Below are positions 30,953 to 32,131 of a stretch of DNA of 32,131 nucleotides, piece after piece. A program made the translations under genes and the position numbers. How positions within the stretch are numbered: the first letter of the stretch is position 1; each line of letters opens with the position of its first letter. The notes beneath the pieces are model-generated. The model was not told where the DNA came from. It saw only the letters and a list, made by a program, of their open reading frames with translations, and made no database searches. Source of the DNA: Alphaproteobacteria bacterium (GTDB lineage: Bacteria > Pseudomonadota > Alphaproteobacteria > TMED109); assembly GCA_022825235.1 (NCBI GenBank), contig JAJDYI010000054.1, positions 1-32,131 of the forward strand. The letters run 5' to 3'.

Positions 30953-31276
30953 AGGTACTTGTTCGATCAGGGAACGCCCGCCCCGCTACGCGACCATATT
31001 TCCGTCCAATCCGTGGACACGCTGGCAGAGAGAGGCTGGTCGGACAAGGACGACGGCGTCCTGCTCGACTTGGCGGAACGCGAGGGGTACGACGTTCTCG
31101 TCACGACCGACCAGAGCCTGAGTTACCAGCAAGACTTGAAGAATCGGCATATCGGCATCGTCGTTCTGCTCTCGTCCAACTGGCCGGCGATTCGCCGCCG
31201 GGTTCAGGAGATTAGCCGCGTGATTGCCGCCGTGCGTCCGGGCCAGGTCGTCGAGGTGCCTATTTGGGCTGGGTGA
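30949..31276 (+). pseudogene. DUF5615 PIN-like toxin with frameshifted start
   Basis: From the TTG at 30949 the frame reads LKVL and then leaves the family sequence; one extra base near 30959 (ACTTGTTCG) shifts it. In the next frame the protein continues as FDQGTPAPLRDHI, TLAERGWSDKDDGVLLDLAE, YDVLVTTDQSLSYQQDLKNR and LLSSNWPAIRRRVQEI, the full DUF5615 pattern including Asp residues of the PIN-like site. An alternative TTG at 30959 would give a protein lacking only the first strand residues, so loss of function is likely but not certain. The family is thought to be ribonuclease toxins neutralised by DUF433. Confidence 0.65.
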
Positions 31277-31665
31277 TGTGGTCACCCATGCGGGCGTGCG
31301 CCTGTTCGGGCATCTGTCAGGTTGTGTGCCCTTTCGCCCGGGTGGCATGTCGATTGGTGCGCGCGCCGCCCCTTTTTTGCGATCCGGCTATCGGAGCGTA
31401 TCTGAACTTCGGTAAAGATCTTTTGGCCGCCTGCGGATCATCATCTTCATCGCATGGCGGTCGATCGGATCGGTCTCGGGCGGGTCCGCCGGAGCGTGCC
31501 TGGATTTCCGATGAAGGCAGCTTCCGAAAACCGTGAATGTCGGGCAGGGCGAATAATTGTTATCGAAGTTACCCCAGATTATCGAATTTGGATAAACCAC
31601 AGTAAGTTGGCTTGAAATCGGTCCATACTGAGTCTCTTTGCGCCTGGTGCCGCCACGCCGTCGCG
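31277..31665. other. Right part of the island, no gene recognised
   Basis: About 390 bases between the DUF5615 frame and the right repeat. No open frame of any family is seen. From about 31550 to 31620 the sequence is notably richer in A and T. ATCGAAGTTACCCCAG near 31563 faintly resembles the repeats of the IS21-like end at 31991, too weakly to call. Confidence 0.35.
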
Positions 31666-31965
31666 GAGGCCGTCGAGAAGGTGATCGACGGGCACCACGC
31701 GCGGCAGGAGCGGGCGCTCGGCGGCGAAGAGCCGGAGCTCCGGGCGAAGATCCGTGAATTCCGCGCGGATGAACTCGGGCACCGGGACACTGCGCGCGCG
31801 GAGGGGGCTGCGGCCGCGCCGGGACACCGGGTGCTCAGGCGATCGGTGCGCGTCGACCCGCCTGGCGACCTGGCTTTCCGAGCGAGCGTGAGCTCCCACG
31901 AGCCAGAGTCCGGCGTTGGTGATATCCAGGCCAATTCCCTGCTGGCTGCAGACTCAATTCCTGCC
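31666..31965 (+). pseudogene. coq7: Right copy of the repeat: displaced coq7 3' fragment
   Basis: This 300-base segment repeats the coq7 end seen at 30109-30410. It encodes EAVEKVIDGHHARQERALGG and IREFRADELGHRDTARAEG, then loses two bases near 31850 and shifts frame, so the real ending is gone. It has no start and no first half. The copy is either the displaced original end of coq7 or part of a second allele brought in with the island. It ends 25 bases before the IS21-like terminus. Confidence 0.82.
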
Positions 31966-31990
31966 CCCGAAACCAAGAAAGCCTCGTGAG

Positions 31991-32131
31991 TGTCAATACC
32001 GAAGTAAATTTCCCCAGAAGCGCCGAAGTAATTTTCCCCAGTTGTGGGGGTTGGTGACGAGCCAGTTCAGTCGTCGCTCCTCCGTGGTTTGGGTGGCCGG
32101 CCGCGTCGCTTGGGCGGCGGTGGCGGTGCGA
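31991..32131. mobile_element. End of an IS21-like insertion sequence (partial)
   Basis: TGTCAATACCGAAG at 31991 begins with the TGTCAA typical of IS21-family ends. Two near-identical repeats follow, CCGAAGTAAATTTCCCCAG (31999-32017) and CCGAAGTAATTTTCCCCAG (32023-32041), the kind of multiple short end-repeats this family carries as transposase sites. A minus-strand frame for a basic C-terminus ends just inside. The element continues beyond the window, so its identity rests on the terminus only. Confidence 0.6.
32067..32131 (-). CDS. C-terminal end of an IS21-like element protein (partial)
   Basis: On the minus strand the right edge reads PPPPPPKRRGRPPKPRRSDD and a TGA, a proline- and lysine/arginine-rich tail. 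Its position just inside the IS21-like terminus suits the end of the IstB-type ATPase gene, which is normally last in such elements. Only 21 codons are visible, so the assignment is inferred from location. Confidence 0.4.
   Translation of the reverse strand, partial: APPPPPKRRGRPPKPRRSDD

Overview
The window looks like part of the chromosome of a GC-rich, ubiquinone-using, Gram-negative proteobacterium, most likely alphaproteobacterial. The basis is a short COQ7-type ubiquinone hydroxylase, DsbB, a periplasmic PQQ dehydrogenase with its cytochrome c, and tightly overlapping GTGA/ATGA operons. This placement is inference; there is no rRNA or other marker in the window. No rRNA, tRNA or CRISPR array was seen.

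Layout. (1) 1-6.5 kb: the end of an unidentified gene, a strong hairpin, then on the minus strand larC-larE-larB-larA (nickel-pincer cofactor synthesis plus the racemase that uses it), followed by a Rieske oxygenase. Divergent from larC is a short-chain dehydrogenase that lacks the catalytic Tyr/Lys. (2) 6.7-7.1 kb: a brnTA toxin-antitoxin locus whose toxin has lost its middle. (3) 7.2-13.9 kb: a secreted beta-sandwich protein; a lanthanide-type PQQ alcohol dehydrogenase and a small cytochrome c separated by a 15-bp hairpin; a three-gene nitrile hydratase/thiocyanate hydrolase operon in which the beta subunit is split in two; a secreted cysteine-containing protein; a DUF488 protein. (4) 14.4-19.0 kb: an accessory stretch with an intact vapBC pair, an orphan ParS/MbcA-type antitoxin, an orphan excisionase-type antitoxin, a Phd antitoxin with a wrecked vapC, and a self-inhibited Fic protein. 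(5) 19.3-22.3 kb, minus strand: cobalamin adenosyltransferase, uronate-dehydrogenase-like enzyme, DUF35 Zn-ribbon protein and a cysteine-less thiolase homologue. (6) 22.5-30.3 kb, plus strand: M20 amidohydrolase, a full dipeptide-type ABC importer, a DedA/YqaA-type membrane protein, DsbB and COQ7. (7) 30.1-32.1 kb: a 300-bp direct repeat of the coq7 3' end flanks a 1.25-kb island carrying a DUF433/DUF5615 pair with a frameshifted toxin start; the end of an IS21-like element closes the window.

How it fits together. Two blocks are metabolic and coherent: a 2-hydroxyacid racemase with its own cofactor factory, and a peptide/amide uptake and hydrolysis operon. The most striking overall pattern is in the toxin-antitoxin loci. 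Five antitoxins (BrnA, ParS-like, excisionase-type, Phd, DUF433) read as intact while their toxins are internally deleted, frameshifted or absent, and only one classical pair (vapBC) is whole. The split nitrile hydratase operon with its histidine-rich tails, and the TA island bracketed by a duplicated coq7 end, are the other items that most deserve follow-up.
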